DNA of 29,669 nt from Thiocapsa sp. UBA6158 (GCF_002423035.1 NZ_DIUM01000069.1:1-29669); one strand, 5' to 3'. Shown: positions 6,842 through 15,119, numbered from the stretch's first letter. Translations and numbers: made by a program. Notes: generated from the letters alone by a model not told the origin.

Positions 6842-9477
6842 CAACTCGGGCGCTCGGGCGGACGATGGCGCGGGCGTGTCCGGGCACGGGTGAAGATCGC
6901 ACCATCGAACCGCACCCCGGGGCCGACCCGCACCCGCGCCAGATCGGCCTCGTGCAGATTGGCATCGGACAGCTCGGTGTGATCGAGCCGCGCATGTTGC
7001 AGGACCGCCCCGGCCAGATTGCAGCTCCCCAGATCGGCACCGCCGAGATCCGCCCGCACCAGCCGGATCCCACGCGCATCGGCGGCATAGAAGCGCGACT
7101 CGCGCAGGTCGCAGCTGCTGAAGTCGCAGCCGCGCAGCTCGGCCCGCGAGAAATCCGCGCCACGCAGTGTGGCCTCGCGAAAGGAGACCTCGCTCAGACG
7201 GGCGCCGCTGAAATCGGCCCCATCAAGCCGGCAAGCCAAGGCGAAACAGCCGGTCCCCAGGCTCAGATCCCGAAAACGGATGCCCTTGGCCCGGATCCCG
7301 ACGAAGGCCCCCTTGGTGATGGCGGCACCGCTGAAATCGGTCTCGTCGAGGTCGCAATCCTGGAAGACCGCCTGGGCATAGCGGATCCCGGCGAAGCAAC
7401 AGCCCCGCAGGTCGGTCTCGCGCCAGAGCACAGTCGATTCGGCATGGGTTGCGGAGAAATCGACCGCGACGATCTCGGCACCGGTCAGACGCAGACCCTC
7501 GATCCGGGCGCCGTGCAGGCTGGAGCTGCTCAATCGGGCGAGCTCCAGGATGGCCTCGCCGAGATCCGCTCCGCTCAGATCGGCGCGCGCGATCTGGGCG
7601 GCGCCCAGGTTGCATTCGCGCAGATCCGCGTCCATCAGACGGGTGCCGATCAGCCGGGCATGGGCCAGCATGGCCCGGCTCAGCTTGGCGCGATCGAGAA
7701 GCGCACCGCTGAGATCGGCCGCCTCCAGGAGCGCACCGGTCAGATCGGCACCGCGCAGGTCCATTCGACTCAGATCGGCCCGGGTCAGGTCCCAGCCCGC
7801 GAGCGAGCCACCGCGCGCGAACTCGGCCTGGACGCGCGCTCGCAGCTCGGCCCGGGCGGATTCGGGAAGCGGCTCGGGCGGTCCTTGGTGATGCCCGGTC
7901 GACTGGTAGGCCGCGAGCTGTTGGCGATCACCCTCGCGCCAACGCGCCAGCACGTCCGGATCGGCCAGCATCTGCTCCAGCTCGGCCACGTCAGAGCCCT
8001 GCCCGCGCCCCTCCTCGGCCAAGCGGGTCAGGTCGGCGATCAAGGGCTCGGCGCGCGGCCGCGGCGGTCCCCGTGTCAGCTCGCCGCTCATCTCGCGCTC
8101 GATGAGCTGCATGTCCACGCCTTCGCGGGCCGCAACCGCGCGGACCCCGTCCAGGGCGCGGCGCTTCTCTTGCTCCAGGCGTGCGGGGAGCGCGGCCGAC
8201 TCGGCCTCCATGCGTTTGCGCACCTCGATCAGATCATCGAGGGTGCGAATCCGCGGCGGCTCGGGGAACTCGGCCGGGGGACCATGCTCGTCCGGGTCCA
8301 GACCATGGGCAGCGACCAGTGCCCGTGCCTCGGCACGCTCGCGCGCGGCGCGGCGCATGGCGCGCTCATAGGCCAGGCTCGGCTGGTCCGGCGGATCAAA
8401 GAGCGACACCGCGAGATCCGCCGGCATCAGGTCGGACTCGCGCAGCGACTCCAACGCACCCTGGTCCGGATCGCGTCGACGCTCCTGCACGGCACGATAA
8501 TGTTCGGGCGGACGTGTCTCGCCAAGCCGCTCGACGGCGGCAAGGAGGGTCTGAACATCCGCGGCATCATCCTCGGCGATACGCATCCAGCCTTGAAAGA
8601 TCTGGATCAGACGCTCTTCCTCCGGGAAAAACCAGAGCGTCTTGAGCGACATGGCAAGCTCCTCGAAGGTCTCGCCAGCCGCCGTGCGTCTCGTGGCGAA
8701 GACCCGCGTGGCCAGCCCGGGCAGGACACCCTCGATCCGATCGAGCTCAGGGTGCATGAGGTCGAGTCTATAGACCTCGTCCCCTCGGAAAGGCTTGGCC
8801 TGCTGCTGGTCCTCCGGGGCCAGATTGAAAAAGCTCCCGTCTAGATCCCGGGCCAGCCCCGGATAATCCTGCTCCAGCCAGGCCTGATCATAGGTCCCGC
8901 GCTTGGCGGCCCGGGTCGCCCAGGTCTGATCCAGAGGTCCGAAACCGGCCGGGAGACCGACACCGCTCGGGCTGGTCAGGGGCCGGTCGGGAGATTCGAC
9001 CCGCGGGAGCAGACGCAGGCGGGTGCCCTCGATCTCGCTGTCGCGCCGCCCCATGCCGATCGGGTTGGCGGGAAAATCCTCGCCACCATAGGTCTGGGTC
9101 CAGTCGAGCGCCAGTCGCTCGAAGGGCAGCGGAACCGAGGGGCGCTCGCCCTCCCAGAAGCGCGGTCCCCAGACCACCAGCTCCTTGACGAGATCGCCGA
9201 CTTGCACGCGCACCCGACAGGCCCGCGGCCGATCCGGACGGGTGAAGGCGGTCGCGCCGACCAGATATTCGGCCCGCGGACGCGGATAACCCTCCTCCAA
9301 GGGTCCCTGCGACTCGGGACGGGTCGCCCAGAACGGCCACAGCGCCTGCTCGGTCAGAAGCCGGCTCGCGCGTCCCAGGGTCGAGAAGAGGATGACCGAG
9401 ACGCCGAGCATGAAACGCCCGCCATGCTCGAATGGACGCGTCAGGAGCGAGGCGGACAATGGCTTGACGATGCGCAC
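6841..9477 (-). CDS. DUF2169 protein fused to pentapeptide repeats
   Basis: This 878-residue two-part protein starts at a GTG (MRIVKPLSASLLTRPF), the usual opening of DUF2169 proteins. The GTG lies 14 bases after the vgrG stop. Residues 1 to about 320 form the DUF2169 domain, with the typical DWTQTYGGEDFPANPIG and a PSGVGLPAGFGPLD stretch. Residues of about 330-560 are charged and helical (VRKRMEAESAALPARLEQEK) and look like a linker or coiled coil. From about 565 to 860 are pentapeptide repeats (LTRADLSRMDLRGADLTGAL). DUF2169 proteins are T6SS-linked and thought to help load PAAR-like proteins or effectors; the exact role here is inferred. It sits between VgrG and a second pentapeptide protein. 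Confidence 0.88.
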   Translation of the reverse strand: MRIVKPLSASLLTRPFEHGGRFMLGVSVILFSTLGRASRLLTEQALWPFWATRPESQGPLEEGYPRPRAEYLVGATAFTRPDRPRACRVRVQVGDLVKELVVWGPRFWEGERPSVPLPFERLALDWTQTYGGEDFPANPIGMGRRDSEIEGTRLRLLPRVESPDRPLTSPSGVGLPAGFGPLDQTWATRAAKRGTYDQAWLEQDYPGLARDLDGSFFNLAPEDQQQAKPFRGDEVYRLDLMHPELDRIEGVLPGLATRVFATRRTAAGETFEELAMSLKTLWFFPEEERLIQIFQGWMRIAEDDAADVQTLLAAVERLGETRPPEHYRAVQERRRDPDQGALESLRESDLMPADLAVSLFDPPDQPSLAYERAMRRAARERAEARALVAAHGLDPDEHGPPAEFPEPPRIRTLDDLIEVRKRMEAESAALPARLEQEKRRALDGVRAVAAREGVDMQLIEREMSGELTRGPPRPRAEPLIADLTRLAEEGRGQGSDVAELEQMLADPDVLARWREGDRQQLAAYQSTGHHQGPPEPLPESARAELRARVQAEFARGGSLAGWDLTRADLSRMDLRGADLTGALLEAADLSGALLDRAKLSRAMLAHARLIGTRLMDADLRECNLGAAQIARADLSGADLGEAILELARLSSSSLHGARIEGLRLTGAEIVAVDFSATHAESTVLWRETDLRGCCFAGIRYAQAVFQDCDLDETDFSGAAITKGAFVGIRAKGIRFRDLSLGTGCFALACRLDGADFSGARLSEVSFREATLRGADFSRAELRGCDFSSCDLRESRFYAADARGIRLVRADLGGADLGSCNLAGAVLQHARLDHTELSDANLHEADLARVRVGPGVRFDGAIFTRARTRPRHRPPERPS

Positions 9478-9491
9478 GTTAGACTCGCCGG

Positions 9492-11741
9492 TTACAAAAA
9501 GATCTTTAGGGTGTCCATCTCGATGCCTGTGGCCGTGCTCAAGGCTTCCAGGGCAATGCTTTGTTGAACCACATCCTTTGCGCCCAAATCCGCGGCGACT
9601 TTCTCGAACTTGACGAGAACGACCGAATTGGCGGATCCCACCACTTCGGCCTTGACCGCGGTTGCCTCGTTGACACTTCCGTTGAACGCCAGCTTGAAAC
9701 TATACGTTTCGCCGATCGTTCCGCCGGTCTGCCAAAGCTCCTTGTCAAAGATCTTGGTTCCTCCCGGGGCAATGATGGTCATGCCTCCGAGCGCATTGAT
9801 CGTAAATGGCCCACCCGAGCTGAGGTTGACACTCCCACCGACGGTCTGAGTCAGGCTCGCGCCAATCTGCTCGGTGCGGCTGGCGCCGACCTTGACTGTC
9901 TCGGAGGCGCCGACATCTAATGTCCGGCTCGCGCCGATCTTGACCGACTCGTTCGCCCCGACGCTCTCGGTACGATTGGCGCCGATGCTGATGTCCTCGT
10001 TGGCCCCAACGCTCTCGGTACGGTTGGCGCCGATGCTGATATCCTCGTTGGCGCCGACCGACTCGGTGCGATTGGCACCGATATCGATGGTCTCGTCGAC
10101 GCTGACCGACTCGGTGCGATTGTTGCCGATCGTCGTGGTCTCGTCATTATCGACCCGCTTGGTGCGGTCGTGCCCCACCCAGTGCGACTCGTCGGCCTCG
10201 ACCTCGATGGTCTGGTTGCGCTCGGCATGGATGAAGAGTTCCTCCTCGCCGATCTTGTCCTCCATGCGGATCTCGTTGAAGTTGGACCCGCCCCCGCCCT
10301 TGCTGCTCCGGCTCTTGATGCCGCTCTGGGTCTGGTTGGCCGGCAGGTCATAAGGCGGCATGCAATCACCGTTGTAGACCCGCCCGGTGATCAAGGGTCG
10401 GTCCGGATCGCCCTCCAAGAAGCTCACCACCACCTCCTGGCCGATCCTCGGGAGCGCCACCGCGCCCCAATTCTTGCCCGCCCAGGGATGAGAGACCCGC
10501 ACCCAGCAGGAGCTGTTCTCGTCCTCCTTGCCGTAGCGATCCCAATGGAACTGCACCTTTACCCGGCCATATTGATCCGTCCAGATCTCCTCGCCCGATT
10601 TGCCGACGACGATGGCGGTCTGGGGGCCCTGTACCAGGGGTTTGGGCGTCCGGCAAGGCGGACGGTAAGGGACCTGAGCGTCGATCGCGGTCAGGCGACA
10701 GCGATAGACCGGGCATTCTCCGGGCGCGGCGTCGACCGAACCGTAGTCGTCGGACTGCAGCCGATAGCTCGCCGACAGGATCAGATATTCACGGTTCTGA
10801 TCGGAGCGCGGATGCTCCTTCAGGGTGAAGAGACCGCCGCAGGTCAGGCCGCGCGCATTGCCGGCCGCCCTGGCGACCTCGTGATCGGCCTGACGCTCTT
10901 CGAGTCGGATACGGGCATAGCCGTCGCCCTCTGAGCTGTCCGTATAGTCGTTCTGGAAGTCGAAGACCTCTTCCTCGGCCAGCGCATGGTCCTTCGGCGC
11001 GCTGCGACGCGCGAGCAGATCCTTGCGCGGGACGGTGAAATCGAAGGCCGTGTGAGCGAAGACCCCCGAGCGGACCTCGTGCGACACGCTCCACTCATCG
11101 ATGCGCTCGAGTTCGGGCACGGGCTCTTGACCGGGCGGATAGAAGACGACCTCCTCGTAGCCCGGCGCGGGCGAGTGGGCGCTGTAGCTATCGGCGAGCA
11201 CCAGTGTGTGCTTGCCGTCTTGATGCTCGTGGAAGTAATAGATGCCCTCGTGCTCGAGCAGACGCTGGATGAAATTCAGATCGGTCTCGCGATATTGGAC
11301 GCAGTAGGTCCACTGTCGATAGCTTGCGGAGAGACGCTCTTCGAAATCGCTGAAGCCATGCTCTCGGAAGATCGACTTCACGATGTCGGGCACGTTCTGC
11401 TCTTGGAAGATCCGACAGTCGGCGGTGCGCGACAGGAACCACAGCCAGGGCGCCAGATTGGCGCGATAGCGCGCAAAGGTCCCCTCGAAGCCGACCTGTG
11501 AGAAGCTCCTGATATAGCCGTTGAAATAACGCCGCTCACCGGATACGAGCTGGAGTGAGACCGTCGCCGGCGTGCCGAGCAGCTCACTGGCGCTGACATC
11601 GATGCGCTCGCTGAGCAGCTCCAGATCGTATTCGAAGGGCTGACTCAGCCGCTCGGTCGCCTTCACCGCGGCGAGCACCAGCACATCCGGACCCAGCACC
11701 GTATCGACCCCAATCGAGCGATTCGACTGACTTGCGAGCAT
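9492..11741 (-). CDS. vgrG: VgrG (TssI) T6SS spike protein with variable C-terminal tail
   Basis: This 749-residue VgrG forms the trimeric spike on top of the Hcp tube. Residues 1 to about 400 match the gp27-like base (ERLSQPFEYDLELLSE; QYRETDLNFIQRLLEHEGIYY; WTDQYGRVKVQFHWDR follows near 400). The gp5-like OB part carries SCWVRVSHPWAGKNWGAV and IGQEVVVSFLEGDPDRP. Residues of about 510-650 form a beta-helix needle of eight-residue repeats (IGANRTESVGANEDIS). The last 100 or so residues after GGTKIFDKELWQTGG do not look like needle and are coded by visibly AT-richer DNA. They may dock or carry cargo. The ATG at 11741 is preceded by GAGAGGG. It is separated from the gene before it by 110 bases and may have its own promoter. 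Confidence 0.95.
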   Translation of the reverse strand: MLASQSNRSIGVDTVLGPDVLVLAAVKATERLSQPFEYDLELLSERIDVSASELLGTPATVSLQLVSGERRYFNGYIRSFSQVGFEGTFARYRANLAPWLWFLSRTADCRIFQEQNVPDIVKSIFREHGFSDFEERLSASYRQWTYCVQYRETDLNFIQRLLEHEGIYYFHEHQDGKHTLVLADSYSAHSPAPGYEEVVFYPPGQEPVPELERIDEWSVSHEVRSGVFAHTAFDFTVPRKDLLARRSAPKDHALAEEEVFDFQNDYTDSSEGDGYARIRLEERQADHEVARAAGNARGLTCGGLFTLKEHPRSDQNREYLILSASYRLQSDDYGSVDAAPGECPVYRCRLTAIDAQVPYRPPCRTPKPLVQGPQTAIVVGKSGEEIWTDQYGRVKVQFHWDRYGKEDENSSCWVRVSHPWAGKNWGAVALPRIGQEVVVSFLEGDPDRPLITGRVYNGDCMPPYDLPANQTQSGIKSRSSKGGGGSNFNEIRMEDKIGEEELFIHAERNQTIEVEADESHWVGHDRTKRVDNDETTTIGNNRTESVSVDETIDIGANRTESVGANEDISIGANRTESVGANEDISIGANRTESVGANESVKIGASRTLDVGASETVKVGASRTEQIGASLTQTVGGSVNLSSGGPFTINALGGMTIIAPGGTKIFDKELWQTGGTIGETYSFKLAFNGSVNEATAVKAEVVGSANSVVLVKFEKVAADLGAKDVVQQSIALEALSTATGIEMDTLKIFL
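9961..10152 (-). repeat. 48-bp tandem repeats coding the VgrG needle
   Basis: Four consecutive 48-base units (9961-10008, 10009-10056, 10057-10104, 10105-10152) code 16-residue blocks of the type RTESVGANEDISIGAN, each two turns of the beta-helix. The first two units differ at only a few bases, which implies a recent duplication. The others are more diverged, and weaker octad repeats extend on both sides (about 9850-10200). Confidence 0.85.
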
Positions 11742-11851
11742 GAGATAGCCCTCTCTTCACGGTGAGTCGTTGACCGAAGCATGACGGATCGACGAGTCAC
11801 TCAGACCTCTAGCGGTTAGCCGCTGAGCTCTTGTTGACTGGCACATGCTTG

Positions 11852-12709
11852 CTACATTCGAGGAATATGTACAATATAATTCTTATCAAGCGGTAGAATC
11901 GGTGGCGTCGTCCGCAGATAATGCACTGGAAGATCGATTAACATCCAAGGTTGAAATAGGCTTGGTGTCATATTGCTCATGAACGTGGCAAGCCATTGCC
12001 GAATGATCACCTGACGGGTATCGGACGTCCCGGTTCTTTCGACATTGATCACGACTGTATCTTGATGTCCTTTGCCTGGAACGCGAACAAAAGCACACCG
12101 GCCTTCAGGAAACGTCGATACATGCGCCGCGCTCCGCTGCGCAATGTATCGATCGAATGTCTTCGTCCTGAGAATGCCTACTGTTGATACCACGCCATAG
12201 GTTGATAGTACCTTAGGCCCACTGATGGATTTAGCCCCGAGTAGCTTACGTAAGGCACCCAAATTGTCGTTCGCTGCACCTAGCGTACAGCCGCGGAACA
12301 TCACATGACCGATCCCGAGTGCTTGGACCCGTTGAATCTGGTCGACCAGATCTTTGACCTGTTGGACTGTCAGATTTAAACGTGTGGCCTGCTGGACGTC
12401 CGACTCATGACTTAGCAGCGTCTCGAGCACATCGGTGCGAGAATCGGTCTGATGATTTGGCAACAGTCTCATTGTCAAACCACTGATGTTTCCGTGACTA
12501 ACCAATAATAAATCCGGGCCAGGGAATGATTTGTTGCTCCACGATTTCAGGATTGCTTTCAGCAGCGTGTCGAGACTGGTTCGAGGGATCAATTCCGGCT
12601 CATCCACCCGTGCCGTGACATCGACAAAGCACGGCTCCTCTGGGAAGCGACTATAGTATTTTAGTGCAAGTTTCCCATATTGATCATCAATGATCAGTGC
12701 TTTAGCCAT
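11852..12709 (-). CDS. Unrecognised 285-residue protein, T6SS cargo candidate
   Basis: I do not recognise a family. The ATG at 12709 has GGAGAG at good spacing, and the frame is compact and intact. No signal peptide or membrane segment is visible, as expected for T6SS cargo, which is loaded from the cytoplasm. Residues 66-73 form a hydrophobic strand ending in SHG (PDLLLVSHG, His72), and residues 134-144 form another ending in RGCTLG (Cys141). A strand-His-Gly followed by a strand-Cys is the layout of clan CD cysteine peptidases and DUF4347-like domains, so a peptidase-like fold is possible but unproven. The gene is clearly AT-richer than its neighbours, suggesting recent acquisition. It lies directly before vgrG in the same orientation, a usual place for VgrG-dependent effectors or their partners. 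Confidence 0.7.
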   Translation of the reverse strand: MAKALIIDDQYGKLALKYYSRFPEEPCFVDVTARVDEPELIPRTSLDTLLKAILKSWSNKSFPGPDLLLVSHGNISGLTMRLLPNHQTDSRTDVLETLLSHESDVQQATRLNLTVQQVKDLVDQIQRVQALGIGHVMFRGCTLGAANDNLGALRKLLGAKSISGPKVLSTYGVVSTVGILRTKTFDRYIAQRSAAHVSTFPEGRCAFVRVPGKGHQDTVVINVERTGTSDTRQVIIRQWLATFMSNMTPSLFQPWMLIDLPVHYLRTTPPILPLDKNYIVHIPRM

Positions 12710-12819
12710 ATCATCTCTCCATCCGACTATCCTGGATGATCACCCACGACACTGGCTGCTGGTCGCTCTGTCGGACTGAGCGCCGCGGAGCATGGCCGCC
12801 TGACACGATTGCAGCGCGC

Positions 12820-14175
12820 TCATGCACGGATGGCCGGACGCCGGGCAAGCACCAGCCAACCCGCCACCGGCTCGCCGCCCTCGGAGCGCAGGATCTCGGC
12901 GTCCAGCCTGAGCAGGATCAGACCGGCCCTGCCGAGCACGGACTCCAGATAAGCACGCGCATGGGCATAGCGGCCGTGATGGCGCAAATGATAGTCGCCG
13001 GACTCATCCGCCCCGAGCGCCTCCAAGGTGAAGCATAGCAGACCACCAACCGAGAGTGCGGCCGCGGCCGCGCCGACCGGCTCCTCGAGCACACCGAAAT
13101 AGACCAGCGTATCGGCCGACACGATCAGTTCATAGTCCGCGGTCCTCGCTCGCAGATGCGCGGTCAGCTCGATCTGCTCCAGCACATCATAGAGTCCACG
13201 CTGACGGGCCTTAGCCAGCATCCGCGCCGAGAGGTCCACCCCGGTCAGCCGGCCAGCAAAGGGCTTGAGCAAGGGTGCACACAGGCCGGTCCCGCAACCG
13301 GCATCCAGGATCCTCAAACCGCCCGCGGACAGACTCGGCTCGGCCGTCACCGCCGCGGCCACCAACGCGGGCGCCCGATAGCCCAGGACCGCCAGCCGAG
13401 CATCGAAGCTGTCGGCGAATCGATCGAAGACCTGCCGGACATACTCGTCTGAGGCACGCGGCGGAACCCCCTCGCCGGTGCAGGCGGCTAGATGGTGGGT
13501 CGCCTTGGGGTGACCGGGCTCAGCGGCCAGCCAATCCCGATAGACGCGCGCCGCCGCTTCAAAGTGTCCGGCCTTGCAATAGACTTTTCCAAGCATCTCG
13601 CGCGAGGCGCTATGGCCCGGCGCATGGGCCAACGCCTGCCGGGCCTGCGCGACGGCTTCCTCGATGCGTCCGAGGCGCAGGTAGAGGCGCGCCAGATTAT
13701 TGCGTGCATCGGTGAAACCCTCGGCGAGCGCGAGCGCGCGCAAGAGGCTGTGTTCGGCCTCGTCGTCACGGCCGAGTGCCTTGCAAAGGACGGCATGGTT
13801 GTTGAGCACATCGGGGCGGTCCGGATCGAGCTCGAGGGCACGGCGATATTCACGCTCGGCACCCTCGAAGCGACCGCTGCCGAGCAGCAGGTTCCCGAGA
13901 TTGCTCCGGAATCCGGCGTGGTCCGGCGCCGCCGCAACCGCTTGGGTCATGAGCTCGATCGCCGCTGACTCGTTGCCCTGCTCATGGGCCAAGATGGCGA
14001 GGAAATGGAGCGCGTCGGCATGACCCGGCACCTGCTCGAGCACACGGGTATAGATCCTGAAGGCATCCTCCCGATGACCGGCGCGATGCAGCTCGGTCGC
14101 CAACTGCATGGCCTCATCGATCGACAATGCGGCTTGATCTGGCTTATCAGTCATGTTGGAGGTGAGTGCAATCAC
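12820..14175 (-). CDS. TPR-repeat protein with class I SAM-dependent methyltransferase domain
   Basis: This protein has 451 residues from a GTG at 14175, whose first bases overlap the stop of the preceding gene (GTGA). An ATG at 14154 would give 444 residues and is a fair alternative, since neither start has a strong ribosome site. Residues of about 20-235 are tandem TPRs (AIELMTQAVAAAPDHAGFRS; AEREYRRALELDPDRPDVLN). From about 265 a Rossmann methyltransferase follows, with motif I in ILDAGCGTGLCAPLL, an acidic residue in LTGVDLSARML and YELIVSADTLVYFG downstream. It would transfer a methyl group from SAM; the substrate is unknown. Its position inside the T6SS cargo operon suggests regulation or modification of a T6SS component or cargo, but this is only context. 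Base composition is that of the host. Confidence 0.85.
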   Translation of the reverse strand: MIALTSNMTDKPDQAALSIDEAMQLATELHRAGHREDAFRIYTRVLEQVPGHADALHFLAILAHEQGNESAAIELMTQAVAAAPDHAGFRSNLGNLLLGSGRFEGAEREYRRALELDPDRPDVLNNHAVLCKALGRDDEAEHSLLRALALAEGFTDARNNLARLYLRLGRIEEAVAQARQALAHAPGHSASREMLGKVYCKAGHFEAAARVYRDWLAAEPGHPKATHHLAACTGEGVPPRASDEYVRQVFDRFADSFDARLAVLGYRAPALVAAAVTAEPSLSAGGLRILDAGCGTGLCAPLLKPFAGRLTGVDLSARMLAKARQRGLYDVLEQIELTAHLRARTADYELIVSADTLVYFGVLEEPVGAAAAALSVGGLLCFTLEALGADESGDYHLRHHGRYAHARAYLESVLGRAGLILLRLDAEILRSEGGEPVAGWLVLARRPAIRA

Positions 14176-14885
14176 TGATGAAGGACCAAGACTCCGCGGA
14201 TCTCTTCTTTGTCTGGATCAGTATTGCGTCCAAACAGGGCGTCGTAACCGTGATATCGGTTTGCCCATCCCCTAGGCAGATGCGTCGGTATCGTCACGAC
14301 CCGAGTCCCATAGATACCAGTGATCATGAGACTCGAGGACAGGGGCTGTGGACCTTGATATCTGGTCGTATAGATCGCAGTCCCGCCAAGCTCGTGAATG
14401 CCTTGAGGCGGCTCCAGGGCAAACAGATCACCCTTCAAGTTGAAAAGGCTGGGTGGGTAGAGTGGCACGCCACCCGGGCTGGGTGAGAAATAATAGAGAA
14501 CGGAATGCGACCTAGTCTGGCTCTTGAAGCGAAAAAAGAAATCGGTATAGGCGTTATCCACGAAGGTCTTATTCCCGGCTTGAAAGACCTCGACCGCGCC
14601 GACCAGCACCGGTCCCACCGGTTTTGCGACTTCTTCCATCTTAGCGAGTGTCCGACCGCCGGGATCGACACGACCATCCGCCCCCGACCAGCCAAAATGC
14701 TTCAACTGGAAGGACTGAATCGCGCCTTGTGTCTTGGGTCCACAAATACCGTCGATCTTGAGGGGCACATTGGGCCCACCGAGCGCAGGATCGATGCGGT
14801 TCAATAGATCTTGAATGATGGTCACGTCTGACGCAAGATTCTTACTCTTCGCGCCCATGCCAACCGGAAAGGTGATCTTAGTCAT
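14172..14885 (-). CDS. Peptidoglycan-binding-domain protein, T6SS effector candidate
   Basis: This protein has 237 residues from the ATG at 14885, chosen because GCGAGG lies just upstream; a longer in-frame start at 14921 adds an unlikely tail. Residues of about 10-80 resemble a PG_binding_1 helical domain (SDVTIIQDLLNRIDPALGG, IDGICGPKTQGAIQSFQ). The remaining 150 residues (about 90-237) match nothing I know. They are aromatic-rich (AYTDFFFRFKSQTRSH, GWANRYHGYDALFGR) and lack an obvious catalytic signature. No signal peptide is visible, which fits cargo moved by the T6SS rather than Sec. The gene is AT-richer than its neighbours. It is the first gene after the core operon and overlaps the next gene by four bases. 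A wall-targeting effector is plausible; an adaptor is the alternative. Confidence 0.75.
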   Translation of the reverse strand: MTKITFPVGMGAKSKNLASDVTIIQDLLNRIDPALGGPNVPLKIDGICGPKTQGAIQSFQLKHFGWSGADGRVDPGGRTLAKMEEVAKPVGPVLVGAVEVFQAGNKTFVDNAYTDFFFRFKSQTRSHSVLYYFSPSPGGVPLYPPSLFNLKGDLFALEPPQGIHELGGTAIYTTRYQGPQPLSSSLMITGIYGTRVVTIPTHLPRGWANRYHGYDALFGRNTDPDKEEIRGVLVLHQ

Positions 14886-14941
14886 TTGCGGCCTCGCAGG
14901 TCCGACCGGACCCTTTATCATCTAATGCGCAGAGCCCGTCG

Positions 14942-15089
14942 GATGGGCAAAGCCAGCGCGACGTGTCCGATGGTCACCGGCGACAGTAGGCGGGCGTGCC
15001 CATCCAGCCCGCGCCGGCGCTTGGAAGATGGGCACGCCCGCCCACCGCGGTGGTTCGTCTGCGAGCGTATCGTGCGGGCTTTGCCCATC
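14942..15089. repeat. Nested inverted repeat between core and cargo T6SS genes
   Basis: An outer pair of perfect 13-base arms (GATGGGCAAAGCC at 14942-14954; its complement at 15077-15089) encloses an inner pair of perfect 16-base arms (GGCGGGCGTGCCCATC at 14989-15004; its complement at 15027-15042). All arms share the GATGGGC core. The layout suggests a small non-autonomous mobile element (MITE- or REP-like). In the transcript it could also fold into a strong hairpin after tssH and before the peptidoglycan-binding gene. No T-run follows on the minus strand, so a classical terminator is not supported. Confidence 0.75.
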
Positions 15090-15119
15090 TACAGGCTGAA
15101 TTCAAGACCGAAGAAAGGC

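Noticed and set aside
6772..8844. Very long plus-strand open frame (690 codons) opposite the DUF2169/pentapeptide genes, and a similar one at 5681-6982
   Set aside because: The regular 15-base pentapeptide periodicity and high GC keep the antisense frame free of stops. The protein is low-complexity (repeated QIG/EIG) with no domain, while the minus strand encodes recognised families.
11839..11855. Sigma-54-like TGGCAC...TTGCT on the plus strand
   Set aside because: The GG-GC spacing is one base short of the required ten, and no plus-strand gene lies downstream.
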